Positions 1-11,650 of a DNA stretch of 64,000 nucleotides are shown here, in pieces. The stretch comes from Anas platyrhynchos. Lineage: Eukaryota > Chordata > Aves > Anseriformes > Anatidae. The stretch is from NCBI RefSeq assembly GCF_047663525.1, contig NC_092616.1, forward strand, positions 4,067,501 through 4,131,500, read 5' to 3'. The notes beneath the pieces were generated by a model. The model had not been told where the DNA came from, ran no database searches, and saw nothing but the letters and a program-made list of their open reading frames with translations. Each line of letters opens with the position of its first letter. Position 1 is the stretch's first letter. A program made the translations under genes and the position numbers.

Positions 1-356
1 TCGTAGGCCATGACTGTAAGAACAGAATATTCAGCTGCTATAAAGAAGAGAAAGAAAAAGACCTGTGCAGCACATCCTGCATAGGAGATGGCCCTGGTGT
101 CCCAGAGGGCATTGGCCGTAGCTTTGGGCACAGTGGTGGAAATGGATCCCAGGTTGAGGAGGGCGAGGTTGAGGAGGAAAAAGTACATGGGGGTGTGGAG
201 GCAGTGGTCGCAGGCTACAGCAGTGAGGATGAGGCCGTTGCCCAAGAGGGCAGCCAGGTAGATGCCCAGGAAGAGCGCGAAGTGCAGGAGCTGCAGCTCC
301 CATGTGTCTGCGAATGCCAGCAGGAGGAACTCACTCACAGAGCTGATGTTCGGCAT
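1..356 (-). CDS. Olfactory receptor, OR14-like, N-terminal part (cut by window edge)
   Basis: Odorant-binding class A GPCR of the olfactory sensory neuron membrane. The minus-strand frame starts at the ATG at 356 and stays open to base 1 (118 codons plus 2 bases), so the gene continues outside the window. Visible are an N-terminal glycosylation site (NISS), the TM1 motif GNGLIL, the TM2 motif LHTPMYFFL, the first extracellular-loop Cys (YAGCAAQ) and the beginning of the MAYD motif at the TM3 end. It differs from its paralogues at normally constant positions: LALLNLGS instead of LALLDLGC, and KATANAL instead of KAMANSL. A pyrimidine tract with CAG lies about 23 bases upstream of the ATG, fitting a coding exon preceded by a 5' UTR intron. 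Intactness beyond residue 118 is unknown. Confidence 0.85.
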   Translation of the reverse strand, partial: MPNISSVSEFLLLAFADTWELQLLHFALFLGIYLAALLGNGLILTAVACDHCLHTPMYFFLLNLALLNLGSISTTVPKATANALWDTRAISYAGCAAQVFFFLFFIAAEYSVLTVMAY

Positions 357-2110
357 TTTCTGAATTTCAGTGTCATCTGAGAAGAGGGGAAAGTAGAACA
401 AAGTTAGACGAGACTTCTCTCAGGATAACCTACTGCAAGTCTTAAGAGCACCCCCAAAAAGAGCCTCTTTCTTTGCAGGACAGCCTTTCTGCAGGTCTCT
501 TGATTAAGCTGCAGCAGGTGCTGTCTGAGAGTGGCACTGGGAGCAGGGGCTGCTGTGGGCTCCAGAGGAGTCCTTCCCGCTGTGCCGCAGGAGGGAAGCG
601 GGAACATGGGGGAAACTCAGGTGCCGTCCACTTGTCACATCCATGAGCTTTGCAGTGTTGTTGCAAAAAACTCATCTCAATGCAGAGCAGAGCTGCAGGG
701 ATATATATATATTTCTTTTCTTTTCTTTTTTTCAATTACCCTTTTCACGCTTAGGAGAGAACTTGAACTCCCTGACATTTCCTCTGCACTCCTGGTGAAA
801 TCCTATGGGTGCCAGGAGGCAAACAGACTGTCCCTTGGTGAAGACTGAGCAGTGCAGCTATGCCCATCAGACCAGTTCTCAGTTGTCCTCAATTGTCCTT
901 TGCCACACCTCTGAGCTGCAAGACCATCCTGCTCAGGTGTTTCCGTGAGAAGAAACTGGATATGGCTGCCAAGGAAGGAAAGAGACAGCAAGGCAGACGG
1001 AGCTTGGGAGCTTCTCCTCGTCTGGGTTCTGCCTGCTATGCTGGCCATGCCTGCCACATAGCCCCTGCATGGGCTGAGGAGGCCATGGAGGGGCTGCTCC
1101 AGGGGAAGGCATCTGCACTGCAGGGCATGGCTGCGAGGTGCCCGAATCCCCCACTGCCATGGTGTTTCTGCCAACAGCTCCTTCTGGCCACCTGCGCCTC
1201 TCTCAGCTGCCTGCAGCTGTCCCTGCCGGGAGCTGCTGCTCTGCGCCCACCTCTTCTTTGTCCCTGCCCGTGCTCACAGACCCCATCCCACAGGGCTGTG
1301 TTCAGCGCTGCCCTGCAGCACCCTGCCACCAGCAGGGCATGGCCAAGGGGCACCTCCATGGCTGCAGGAGCTAAGGGGCAGCTGACAGAGAGCCCAGCAT
1401 GGCCAGATAGGGCAGGGTGTTCTGGGCTGACAGGGGGCACCTGGCTTAGGGCACTCCAAGGGGCTCCTGCCAGACTTCCTCACCCTGCAGTGTAATGCAG
1501 CAGGACTCTCAAAGCCTACTGCATTGCCCACTGGCCTCCCAGAAACAAGACCCAGAAGGAGACTCTTCCAGGAGCTGCAGCTGCATGGCCCTGCAGCCAG
1601 AGACTTACCTTGTCAAGGGCTGTGCAGATTTCTCCTCCAGTCAGCTCTCAGCATCCTCCAACTCTCAACTGCCTCCAACCCCTCTCTCCTTCTCTCCTCT
1701 GTGAGTGCCACCTGTGATTAGAGCCCCCAGCCCTGCTGCGCTGTGCAGAGGAGCTGCTCCTGGGCAGAGCTGTCTCTCTCCATCATGGGTCTTTTTCAAA
1801 TGTGTTTCCTCTGTCCCAGGAGCCTGGCCCAGCTAAACAGCAGAGGCCCAGCCCAAGCACTGTAATCACCCCTCTGGTGGCTTTTTTGATGAGACCTCAA
1901 AATGAAGGCACTGAGAGAAAATTGAAGAAATCCCTCCAAGTCCAAGTCAGGTGAAGGTTTCTTGGAGTGTCCCCCTGAGGGCCAGCACTGACACAGCCTC
2001 CCTTGGAGCTCATTAGAAGAGAACATTGGAGGCAGTGAGGACAAGTAGACAAAGGCAATATGAAGGTGAAACTGATCTGTAGGAAACCTGGATGTATTTC
2101 ACCAAGCACA
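357..2110 (-). other. Upstream flank of the partial OR gene (duplicon block)
   Basis: No gene is supported here. The stretch around 1730-1790 (gctgcgctgtgcagagg and following) matches, in reverse orientation, the blocks at 22.7 kb and 49.8 kb that lie upstream of the two plus-strand OR14-like genes. It is therefore the same OR upstream duplicon, and may contain the promoter and a non-coding first exon, which I cannot locate. The short ORFs in it are G+C-rich chance frames. Confidence 0.5.
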
Positions 2111-2562
2111 AGGGCTGAGCCTTGACCCCCGGCCCCTGGAAGGGAGATCCTTTCCCTTCACATATTGCTCAGGGCTCTTCCTGGGGCAGTGGGAGATGGG
2201 GATGTGCATGGACAAGTGCAGGATAATTGTATGACCCCTGCCTCGTTCATAGGTGGGCGAGGATTCAATCAGGCTCTGGTGCTTTAGTGATTAGCTGTCT
2301 CCTCATAGGCCTCAGTGGCAAAGACAACAGCCCTAGCCATGGACACAAACATCTCATAAGATAGCTCTTTATGAAGCCAGCCTGGTTCCCGGTGATCAGG
2401 CACCATTGCCCTGTGGCATCCATCGTGGTGCCCAGGCCCTCCTCCTCCTGGGCACTGCTCACTCAGCAGGGTCCCAGTCTGCCCTGATGTATAGGGTTAT
2501 TCTTCTGTTGCAGGACTAAGTTCTTCTTTTTGTAAATGTCAAGAGTTTTCTTACTGTGGTCA

Positions 2563-3113
2563 GCAGAAGTAGGGAAATGATTGTTGCTCTGTACTTGGCC
2601 CTGGTGAGGCCACACCTTGAGTACTGCGTTCAGCTCTGGGGCCCCCAGCACAAGAAGGGCACAGATCTATTAGAATGAGTCCAGAGGAGGGCCATGAGGA
2701 TGAGCAGTGGGCTGGAACACCTCTCATCTGAAGACAGGTTGGGGGTTGTTCAGCCTGGAGAAGAGAAGGCTCTGGGGAGACCTTACAGTGGCCTTCTAGT
2801 CTCCTTTCCTGGGTACTTCCCAGGAAAGCTGGGGAGGGACTCTTCATCAGAGAGTAGTGATGGGACTAGGGGTAATGGTTTTAAACTGAAAGAGGGTAAA
2901 TGCAAATTAGAAGTTCTTTATTCAGAGGGTGGTGAGGAACAGGCTGCCCAGAGAAGCTGTAGGGATGCTCTATCCCTGGAGGTGCTCAAGGCCAGGTTAG
3001 ATGGAGCTTTTAGCAACCTGGTCTAGTGGAAGGTGTCTCTGACCATGTCAGGAGAGTTGGAATTATGTCATCTTTAAGGTGCTTTCATACCCAAACTATT
3101 GTGTGATTCTGTA
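2563..3113 (+). mobile_element. CR1 LINE 3' fragment
   Basis: Decayed 3' end of CR1 reverse transcriptase (text resembling [13 protein letters not shown] and LFSLEKRRL appears in shifted frames) followed by the typical CR1 tail ending in tgtgattctgt. It is 5'-truncated and full of frameshifts. An LTR fragment abuts its 3' end. Confidence 0.8.
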
Positions 3114-3199
3114 AATATGAAACACAGCACCATACCAGCTACTAGGAAAAACAAACAAAAACAAACAAACAAAAAACTATCTTAGTCAAAACTAGGACA
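3112..3199 (-). mobile_element. LTR fragment, family of the 25.8-kb provirus
   Basis: On the minus strand it begins with a diverged tgtcctagttttga and runs into the agctggtatggtgctgtgttt text that opens the LTRs at 25808 and 32711. Only about 90 bp of U3 remain, with an A/C-rich insertion. Confidence 0.6.
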
Positions 3200-3780
3200 A
3201 TAGCTACCCCTCATTCCATACCATGTCTGTTATGCTCAGGTCAGACACTTCCCAATTAATCACCATCGATTTTCCTATCTCTTGATATGCACACAAAAAT
3301 ATCATGCCCTTAGTCTATTAGTGTCTATAACATTAACATTTAACAACAACAACAACGATACTACTAATAATAATTATTATAATTCCTTTTGTGTCCTAAT
3401 AAACTGCCTTATCTCAACCCACGATCTTTTGCATTTTTGTTTCCTCTCAGTTCTCTCCTCCATCCCACTGGATGAATATCACTGGAGTGTTGAGCTTCCT
3501 GCAAGGTCAAACCACAGCAAATCTTTTTGGTGCCTTTTGTGGAGCACAAAGGTTGAGACAACAGATCCGACCACAGTGTTTTAAAAGTAAATTGTTATAA
3601 ACATTAGATCACTTTAAAAGTTGCTGATTACAATGTTGATTTTTTGATCTCAGGTCTGTTGTGCTTGTTTTCAGAATTGTGTTGTATAGCACATTACTAA
3701 CTGTCTTCCATGTCAGGCTGTTTATCGGTTCTGGGGGCTGGTTTAAGGTAATACTTTTGCTTTATTGGATAACACCGACT
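3200..3780 (+). mobile_element. Degraded ERV: LTR end, primer site and gag leader
   Basis: This is a decayed copy of the same ERV family as the intact provirus. It holds a piece of U3 (attccataccatg), the ataataatt-rich region, the poly(A) signal region (taataaactgccttatctc), a U5 end near 3519 (caaaccacagca), a mutated primer site at 3528-3545 (tggtgccttttgtggagc), then aaaggttgagacaacagatc and a leader that aligns with 26430-26640. It is much more diverged than the intact copy, so the family has been in this genome for a long time. Confidence 0.7.
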
Positions 3781-5214
3781 TAGGATAAATTTATTGCCAC
3801 CTCCATATCTTCATCTCTTAGAAACTATTAATAATTACACTCTTTTACACTCTTTTGTCATGTGTTGTCATGTCAGAGGTTTCATCTTTGCCCAATTAAT
3901 CCTTCAGGGCTGCTTTCAGTTTTCTACACAGAGGGGGCCACTGCCTCCCTGATGCCCGGGGGAACATAAAGCCTGCATGGGAGCTTGGAAGAAGTTACCC
4001 TGGGTCCATAGCAGCCATTCTAGATCCAAAAGTTATAGGCAGAAAGTGAACTTTTGAGGTGTTGCAGAGCTGCTGGGCACATTGTGCAGGGTGCTCCTAC
4101 AGACCTTGGTGTCTTTCTCCAGGCTGGCTTAGGAGCTGTTTCTTTCTCAGACATGGACTAGCCAGCAGAGGTGAGACAGATACTCTAAATTCATGAAAGC
4201 CATCAGAAAACTGCCCCTAAGAAGATGGCTGATATCAGGAAGTCAGGAAAACCTGGCCAGGAGAGATGAGAGATTTGGGGGAGGGAGGAGGAGCTTGGAT
4301 AGCAGAAGATAACAACTTGGAAGAGGTAAGAATTACGATTTTAAAGAGGTTGAGGTAATGTTGATCCTGACTTAATGCTGACTTAAAGCAGTCATGTGAG
4401 GCCCTTAGCCTATTTTAACCTGTAACATTAATCCCTAAACATAAATGCTGCTCTACACCCTGAGAGGAATACCCTACTCTAATGTTTGATCACAATATCC
4501 CTTGAAGCCAAACTTAGTCCATAGCCACTTTCCATTATGCTTACATTCTTGCTCGCCTTGATGCCTGCCCTTAACACTAGCATTAAAGTGCTCTATTTAA
4601 CCCTCGTCTTCTTGCAGACCTAAACAAAACCCTATACTGCAGAGCTTGACCATACCCTAACCACAGACCTGACACCACCAGCAGAACACTAAACCTTTGC
4701 TTAATCTCTAATCCAGAAAGGTGAGCTCTAGTCCTTAATGCCATAAATGAACAACTAACACCCAAAGCCCCCATTTCTGTGCATTAACTTCCTCACCTTC
4801 AATCCTTCTCCTAAGCCTTAACTTTAGGCCCTTGGGGCAGGGCAGGAACCGTGAGGCTGCTGTGCAGTCACATGGCATTCAAAGATGAATGTGAGGGGCC
4901 ATGGATCTGATCAACTCACAAGGAGGAGATGGGTGGGAATGCACTGATGAGCTCAGCTCTGCCTCAGGATCTCCTGCCCTAGCAGGAGCAATGTGACTGT
5001 GAGGTCACTTCTGTCCCTGCAGTTGATAGGGCAGCAGCAGAAACGTGTCAAAGAAAGGGGCTGTGAGGTCACTTCTGCCTGAACTAGCTGACAGGTCACC
5101 TTTGACTTAGATCTGGGGTCTGTACTTTTTGGCTGACATCTGGCAGTGGCCTTCCTAGGCCAGCAGAAGGCACCTGGTTGGCATGCTGACTGTAGCATCT
5201 GCACTGCCTACATA
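3781..5214. other. Intergenic, nothing recognised
   Basis: AT-rich sequence without a convincing ORF, repeat family or RNA gene. Two copies of a ctgtgaggtcacttctg motif occur near 5000 and 5070 as a local duplication. I see nothing else here. Confidence 0.5.
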
Positions 5215-6316
5215 CCCAGGGGGACCCAGACAGAAAGAATGCAAATTGCTTGCAGAAGAGATAAAGGATAATAAGAAGGGTTTTTTAAAGTACGTAAACT
5301 GTAAAAGGAAGACAAGGGTTAATGTGTATTCCTTGCTGAATGAGGCGGGTGTCCTGGTAATGGGAGATACCGAGAAGGTGGAGATACTGAATGCTTTCTT
5401 TGCTTCAGTCTTTGCTTCAAGGACTCCCCCATGGGACTCCTCAACCCTGAAGGAAGGAGAAAGGGTTTGGGAAATGGAGGGCTACCCCCTGTTTGATGAG
5501 AGAGTGGTTCAGGAGCGTCAGAGTGGGCTCAACACACACAAATCTATGGATCCCAGTGGGATGCATCCATGTGTGCTAAGGGAGTTGGCAGAGGTGATCG
5601 CCGAACCACTCTCTATCATCTTTGAAAGGTCCTGGAGAACAGGAGAGGTGCCTGAAGACTGGAGGATAGCCAATGTCACTCCGGTCTTCAAGAAGGGCAG
5701 GAAGGAGGATTCAGGAAACTACAGGCCAGTCAGTCTCACCTCTGTCCCTGGAAAGGTATTGGAGCACCTTGTTCTGGATGCCATCTCCAAGCAATTGGAA
5801 GAGAAGAAGATTATGAGGGGTAGTCAGCATGAATTCACCAAGGGGAAGTCGTGCTCAACCAACCTTGTTGCCTTCTATGATGGCATCACCAGCTAGGTAG
5901 AGGGGGGGAGAGCAGTGGATGTCATCTACCTTGACTTTAGCAAGGCTTTCGATACCGTCTTCCATGACATCCTGCTAGCAAAGCTGAGAAAGTGTAGGAT
6001 AGAGGAGTGGACAGGAAGGTGGGTTGAGAACTGGCTGACTGGCTGAGCTCTGTGGGGATAGGACAAGGGGCAATGGTCAAAAAATGGAACACAGGAAGTT
6101 CCACACCAACATGCGAAAGAACTTCACAATGAGGGTGACAGATCACTGGAACAGGCTGCCCAGGGAGGTTGTGGAGTCTCCTTCTATGGAGATATTCAAG
6201 GCCTGTCTGGAGACCTATCTGGGCAGCCTGCTCTAAGGAACCAGCTTTGGGAGGGGGGTTGGACCCCACAATCTCTCGAGGTCCCTTCCAATCCCTACAA
6301 TTCTGTGATTCTGTGA
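5215..6316 (+). mobile_element. CR1 LINE with decayed RT and internal deletion
   Basis: The frame at 5215-5896 is CR1 ORF2 from the endonuclease-RT linker into [12 protein letters not shown], the DPSGMHPCVLRELAE region, [14 protein letters not shown] and SCSTNLVAFYD. A stop follows, then [14 protein letters not shown] in another frame, and an internal deletion joins this to the CR1 3' tail. The element ends at about 6316 in attctgtgattctgtg, the diagnostic CR1 3' octamer. It is a dead copy. Confidence 0.85.
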
Positions 6317-6425
6317 AATATCTGAGAGGAGATTTTCAAAAGGATGGAACCAGACTCAGTTCTGTCCAGAGACAGCACAAGAGGTAACGGGCAGAAACTG
6401 AAGCACAGGAAATTCTGGCTGAATG
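6317..6425 (+). mobile_element. CR1 3' fragment of another subfamily
   Basis: A second CR1 tail directly follows the previous one (aggatggaaccagactcag, agaggtaacgggcagaaac). It resembles the copy at 17126-17290 more than the element it abuts. Confidence 0.6.
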
Positions 6426-6734
6426 AGGGGGCACACTTCTCCCCTCTGCCCCCCTTCCTCCCCCAATCCCCTCTGCTTGCCCTCTGAAATGTGAAAATTC
6501 AGTAGAGATAAGTATGGCAAGTTGAAACGGCCAATTAAAAGAAGCCAGGTAGATAGTTTCACAAATTTACTGTGTGTAAAACAACGGTGATTCAAGCCAG
6601 AGGTGTGCTGGCTTTGTGAAAGGTTGCCAAGCACCTGACTCTGCAGAGTTATATAATTAATTATTTCCTTAAAAGACTTTTGTGTACTTTCTGTCTCCAC
6701 ATGCTATTGTCTGGGCAAACAAACATACAGATAA

Positions 6735-7503
6735 CACCTGCAGCCCATGGGTCCCATGGCAGAGCAGATCTCCATGTGGCAGCCTATGGAGGAGCCCCCG
6801 CAGGAGCAGGCCCTGGGCCAGAGCTGCAGCCCATGGAGAACAGCCCATGGAGGTGCAGGAGATCGGGGGGAACCTGTCATTCATGGGGGACCCATGTTGG
6901 AGCAGTTTGCTCCTGATGGATGGACCCTGTTTTACGGACCAATACTGGAGCAGCTCTTGAAGAGCTTCTGGCTGTGGGAAGCCCACTCAGGATCAGTTCA
7001 AGAAGGATGGCATTCCATGGGATGGAACCCACGCTGGAGCAGGGGCAGAGAGTGACCCTGAAGGAGCGGTGGAGATGAAGCATCATGGACTAACCACAGC
7101 CCCAATTCCCCTGAACTACTTGTGGGGTAGAAGTAGGAGATGGTAGATGTTGGGGGAAGGTGGTTTTACTTTGCTTGTAGCTCCTCACTATTCTAGTCTT
7201 CTGGTGATAGCAACAAACTATATTAATCACCCTGTGCTCATTTATTTTTGCCCATGAAAATAATTGGTGACTGTGACAATACAGGGGGTTACAGTTGGAC
7301 AAGATGATCTTGGAGGTCTTTTCCAACCTTAGTGATGCTATGACTCTATGATTTTGTTACACTTGGTGGCTGATCTCCTGATCTTACTAGGAGAACAAAC
7401 CCTGAGCTCTTTTTGTCACATTTTCTCCCCCTTTTCCTTTGAGAAGGAGGAATTAAGAGACAAGTTGTAAAGGGGTTCAGCTGCTTAGCAGAGTAAAACC
7501 ACC
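6735..7503 (+). mobile_element. LTR of a second ERV family (family B), partial
   Basis: It carries the low-complexity 'cagcccatgg / ggagcag' U3 text, then gacaggcaataaa-like text and ends at gcagagtaaaaccacc. The same text occurs at 17935, 41072, 45705 and 55720. The 5' end is not clear. ORFs through it are by-products of its GC-rich repeats. Confidence 0.65.
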
Positions 7504-7865
7504 ACTGCAGGAACATGGGAGGGGTTCAGCACCAGAGTAGAACCACCAGAGCAGGGATATGGGAAGGGTTCAGCACCAGAGCTGTGGCCATCCAAGGATG
7601 GCATCTCAGCACCCAGGACATGATCTGATATCTCCCAGGGAAATCTGGCCCTGGATTGTCCCCCTTTATGAGGACATGCAGAACAGTGACTGAAGAAGCC
7701 TTAGGGCTCAGGGCAGCCCTAGCATCAGAACCTAGGAGTCCTGGCTCCCCCATTGTCCCCTGAGCCCAGCGGGACCCTCAGGAAGGGCTCTCACAGCAGC
7801 CACCAACTCTGTCCAGAGACACAGCCCCCAGCCCAGCCTAGGACTTGCAGCTTTGGACAGCTGAC
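7504..7865 (+). other. Non-coding spacer of duplicon D1
   Basis: No gene is seen. A stretch around 7560-7620 (cagcaccagagctgtggcc and following) is repeated at 18730-18790 and again at 47215-47265, showing that pieces of this duplicon are present three times in the window. Confidence 0.5.
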
Positions 7866-8133
7866 AGGAGGTAGAGGAGGGTGGATATCTTTTTAGTTCA
7901 CTTTTTGTTTCTCACTGCTCCAGTCTGTTAGTAAGGTTAGTAAATATATTATCTTAATCTCCCTACACAGTCTGCTTATACCATGACTGCAATTGATGAG
8001 TCATCTCCCCTTCCCTTAACTCAACCCAGCAGCCCTTTCCAACTCTATTTTCTTCATCTGTACCTTTCAGGAGCAGCGGTGAAAGGGTGGTGTGGTGGAG
8101 TTCATCTGCCCATCAGTGTGAAACCACCGCAAT
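7866..8133 (+). mobile_element. Family-B LTR 3' end beside an OR 3' UTR
   Basis: It contains tttctcactgctccagtctg, tattatcttaatctcccta, a pyrimidine-rich U5 and an end near gtgtgaaaccaccgc. Equivalent pieces sit beside the OR 3' ends at 19050-19300 and, inverted with the gene, at 34245-34490. The insertion therefore predates the OR duplications. Confidence 0.65.
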
Positions 8134-8333
8134 GCTCAGACCTATTGCTGACACCAGCTTTGAAAGAAGAGGCAGGATTTCAGGCAGTGCATTGGAGAGA
8201 TGCTGTTTTACTAAGCAGATGCTAAAGGAGAGTCGAAGTTGACATGCAGGGAGGGAAAAACTGTGCAGAGTAAACAGAGCAGATTAATACTTCAGGAGAT
8301 GCTGGATAAATAAGTTTTCTTGGTTTTTTTTGG

Positions 8334-8358
8334 TTTTTTTTTTTTTTTTTTTTTTTTT
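8334..8358. repeat. T-tract (T25) in the OR 3' UTR
   Basis: An uninterrupted T run of 25. It reads as poly(A) on the strand of the OR pseudogene. The paralogous tract is at 19493-19528. Confidence 0.9.
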
Positions 8359-8501
8359 CATAAGAAAGTAATAAATGGAAAGGAAACTGAGGATAAAGAT
8401 AAAAATAACAATACTCTTAATGACACAAGGAGCAGGCCTTCAAATGACCCAGAAAGTCATTTGTTGAGAAAGAGGGGAAGTTTATCACCATTCAGAAATA
8501 T

Positions 8502-9328
8502 CTATGAAATTCTTTTCCTAATAGCACCCTTGAGCTCCTTGTTTCTCATGCTGTAGATGAGGGGATTGAGTGCTGGGGGCACTACTGAGTACAGAACTGC
8601 TACCACGAGATTTAAGGTTGGGGAGGATAGGGAAAGGGACTTCAGGTAGGCAAAAAAGCCAGTGCTGACAAAGAGGGAGACCACAAACAGGTGAGGGAGG
8701 CATGTGGAGAAGGCTTTGTGCCGTCCCTGCTCTGAGGGCATTCTCAACACAACACTGAAAATCTGCACATAGGAAAAAAGAATGAAAACAAAACAGCCAG
8801 ATGCAAAACAAATACCAACCATAAGTACCCAAATTTCCCTGAGGTAGGAATCTGAGCAGGAGAGCTTGAGGATCTGGGGGATTTCACAGAAGAACTGGTC
8901 CACGGCATTGCCTTGGCAGAGGGGAAGTGAAAATGTACTGGCCGTGTACAGTACAGCATTGAGAAAGCCACTGCCCCAGGCAGCTGCTGCCATCTGGGCA
9001 CAAGCTCTGCTGCTCAGGGGGGTCCCGTATTGCAGGGGTTTGCAGATGGCAATGTAGCGGTCGTAGGACATGACAGTGAGAAGAGAATGCTCTGCTGATA
9101 TCAAGAAGATGAACAAAAAGAACTGTCCAGCACATCCTGCACAGGAGATGGTCCTGGTGTCCCAGAGGGAATTGGCCATGGCTTTGGGGACAGTGGTGGA
9201 GATGCAGCCCAGGTCGAGGAGGGCAAGGTTGAGGAGGAAGAAGTACATGGGGGTGTGGAGGCGGTGGTTGCAGGCTACGGCAGTGAGGATGAGGCCATTG
9301 CCCAGGAGGGCAGCCAGGTAGATGCCCA
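8502..9328 (-). pseudogene. Olfactory receptor pseudogene, OR14-like, both ends lost
   Basis: About 275 codons of OR14-like sequence are open: GIYLAALLGNGLILTAV (TM1), LHTPMYFFL, MSYDRYIAICKPLQY, SYVQIF (TM5), RHKAFSTCLPHL (TM6) and NPLIYSMRNKEL (TM7). The N-terminal 30 or so residues are missing because the sequence switches at about 9329 to CR1, and no ATG is in frame. At the C-terminus the Trp codon of the ISW motif seen in the 19.6-kb paralogue is a TAG at 8502-8504, removing about 13 residues. The open middle suggests recent loss. A functional product is unlikely without a start. Confidence 0.88.
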
Positions 9329-10584
9329 ATCTACCAAATTGGCAAATTGGCAAATCTTGGACATAGCGATCACAAATTAGTAGAGGTTTTGATAGGTAAG
9401 GAGCAGGGTTAGCAGTATTGCCTCCCTGTATTTCTGAAGGGTTGCCTTTGGCTTGTTAAGGAGACTGATTGGCAGATTCCCTCGGGAGGCAGTACAGAAG
9501 GGCAAAGGAGTCCGGGAAGGCTGGACACACTTCAAGAACGAAATCCTAAAGGCACAGGAAAAGGTCATCCCCGTGTGCTGAAAGATGAGCCAGCAGAGGA
9601 GATGGTCCTGGCTGAACAGAGAGCTTTGGCTGAATCTCAGTAAGAAAAAGAGAGTTTATGACCTTTGGAAGGAGGAGCAGGACACTCAGGAGGATTAACT
9701 ACAAAGATGTTGTGAGGTTGTGCAGGGAGAAAATTAGATGGGCCAAAGCCCAACTGGAACTCAGTCTGGCCATAAAGGAGAATGAAAAATGATTTTCTAA
9801 ATGACTTAGCAATAAAAGGAGGACTAAGGAGAATCTCCATCCATAATCAACTCAAGGGTATTGGAGGAGCTAGCAGAAGTACTTACCAAGACATTTTCAG
9901 TAATTTATCAGCAGGCCTAGCTGTCGAGGGAGGTCCCAGTCAATTGTCAGCTAGTGAATGTGATGCCCATCTACAGCAAAGGCCAGAAGGAGGACCCAGG
10001 GAACTACAGGCCTGTCACTCTGACTTTGGTGCCAGGGAAGGTTATGGTGCAGATTATCCTGAGTGCCATCATACGACACATACAGGATAACCAGGTGATC
10101 AGGCCCAGTCAGCATGGCATGAAAGGCAGGTCCTGCTTAACAAACCTGTTCTCCTATGGAAAGGTGATGTACTTAGTGGATGAGGGAGAGGCTGTGGATG
10201 TTTTCTACCTAAGGTTTAGTAAAGGTTTTGACTCTGTTTCCCAGAGTTAAATCCAATTGGCAGCAGGTCACAAGTGGAGTCCCCCATGGCTCAGAACAGG
10301 GGCCTGCAAAAGTACAAGAGGAAATGGCCTCAAGTTGCACCAGGGGAGATTTAGGTTGAATATTGGGAAAAATGTTTTCCCTGAAAGGGTTGTGATGCAC
10401 TGGAACAGGCTTTCCAGGGATGTGGTGGAGTGGTCATCCCTGGCGGTGTTCACAAGACGTGTAGATGTGGTGCTTAGGGACATGGTTTAGTGGTAGATGT
10501 GGCACTGTTAGGTAAATGGTTGAACTTGATGATTTGAGAGATCTTTTCCAATCTACATTATTCTATGGCTCTATGGTTCTATGA
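9329..10584 (+). mobile_element. CR1 LINE, 5'-truncated, inserted in an OR gene
   Basis: It begins inside the CR1 endonuclease domain (text equivalent to SDHxxVxF) and continues through the linker, decayed RT (GNYRPVTLTLVPGKV, SCLTNL) and a tail ending in attctatggctctatgg near 10584. The left junction lies within the OR start region, and the missing OR N-terminus is not found beyond the right end, so the insertion was accompanied by a deletion of target DNA or followed by one. Confidence 0.85.
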
Positions 10585-11650
10585 GTCTAACATAAGTCAC
10601 AATCATTGGAAGGCAGCCACTGCAGTCTGGGAACTCAAGACTATGGCCTGGACAAGTCTGTAGGTTCTGCAAGGGATTCCTGTGGGCTGGCACCACACTT
10701 CCTGGAAGACTTTCCAGTGGATTCCTGGAGTTCACTACACTTGAAATTGCCACTGAAACCCAAAGATATTCATGTTTGTCCATGTGTGATAAACTCAGGC
10801 TGAAAGACTCAAGAATAGGCGACTTTAAGTGGCTGTGGCAGAGCCCAGCAGCTTGTCCCAGTCTGGGAATATGTTACATTCCAACTAGGGAAATTAAAAA
10901 GGATTAGTGTAAACAGACCCATCAGGTCAATCCACACAGTAAGGGAAAGTAATAGTTATTGTGTGGTGCATTTGGGCATCAGGAGACTCAAACAGATGTA
11001 ATCCAGTTCATCCGTGAGCTAAGACAAACACCGTGAGCAGAGTAAAGGACATGGAGTGGTGCCTTCCCATGAAGGAGGATGCAGAGTGCAGCTGTAAGAG
11101 GCGTCTTGCTTGTGCCTCAACCAACACAGGTTCAGCTGAAGTGAAAGTCCCAGCCCAGGACCAATGGAGTGAAGGTCCCTGGGCACAACTGCAGAAAGAC
11201 TTTGCAAGACCTCTGCCAGTGACAGTTTGAAACACCAAATGCATCTTGGTGGTAGTAGGTCCTTTTGGCACATGGGCAGATGTCCTCCCTGAAATTGTCC
11301 TACACATCAGAGAGCCCCCTGGGCAGCAATGACGTCACTGCAGAGGGGAGGGCGAGGGGCTGGCAGAGCCCCATCGAGGGGCTGGCTGGGGGTCCCCTCT
11401 GCTACAGCCACCTGCCGGCACAGGGCAGGCAGGAGGGCAGGCAGGGTTGTGGCTGCCTTGCTCAGGACGAGCCCTGGGTGAGCTGGGTGCGAAATCTGAG
11501 CCTTAGCTCCAGCAGAAGCTCTTCTCTTTGCTCTTGACTTTTCTTGGTAACACCGCTTCCAGGTGAGTTCTGCCCTTGCTAAAACCATATCTCCGTCTCC
11601 ACCATAAATTTCTGTCTTGGAGCCTGTCCTTTCTGTCACCCCCTGCCAGC
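10585..11650. other. Intergenic, nothing recognised
   Basis: No convincing coding region. A tgacgtcactgc motif occurs near 11330, but without a recognisable promoter or LTR around it. Confidence 0.45.

Larger units (their letters stand above)
6425..9328 (+). repeat. Segmental duplication copy D1 (paralogue at 17640-20548)
   Basis: A colinear block holding an LTR, a short non-coding stretch, a second LTR end, a T-tract and an OR pseudogene on the minus strand. The same order and sequence recur at 17640-20548. The right end of D1 stops abruptly inside the OR N-terminal codons, where a CR1 begins. Confidence 0.8.

Noticed and set aside
860-1495. 211-codon plus-strand frame in the OR upstream block
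   Set aside because: GC-rich, no domain, not conserved as a frame in the paralogous upstream blocks.
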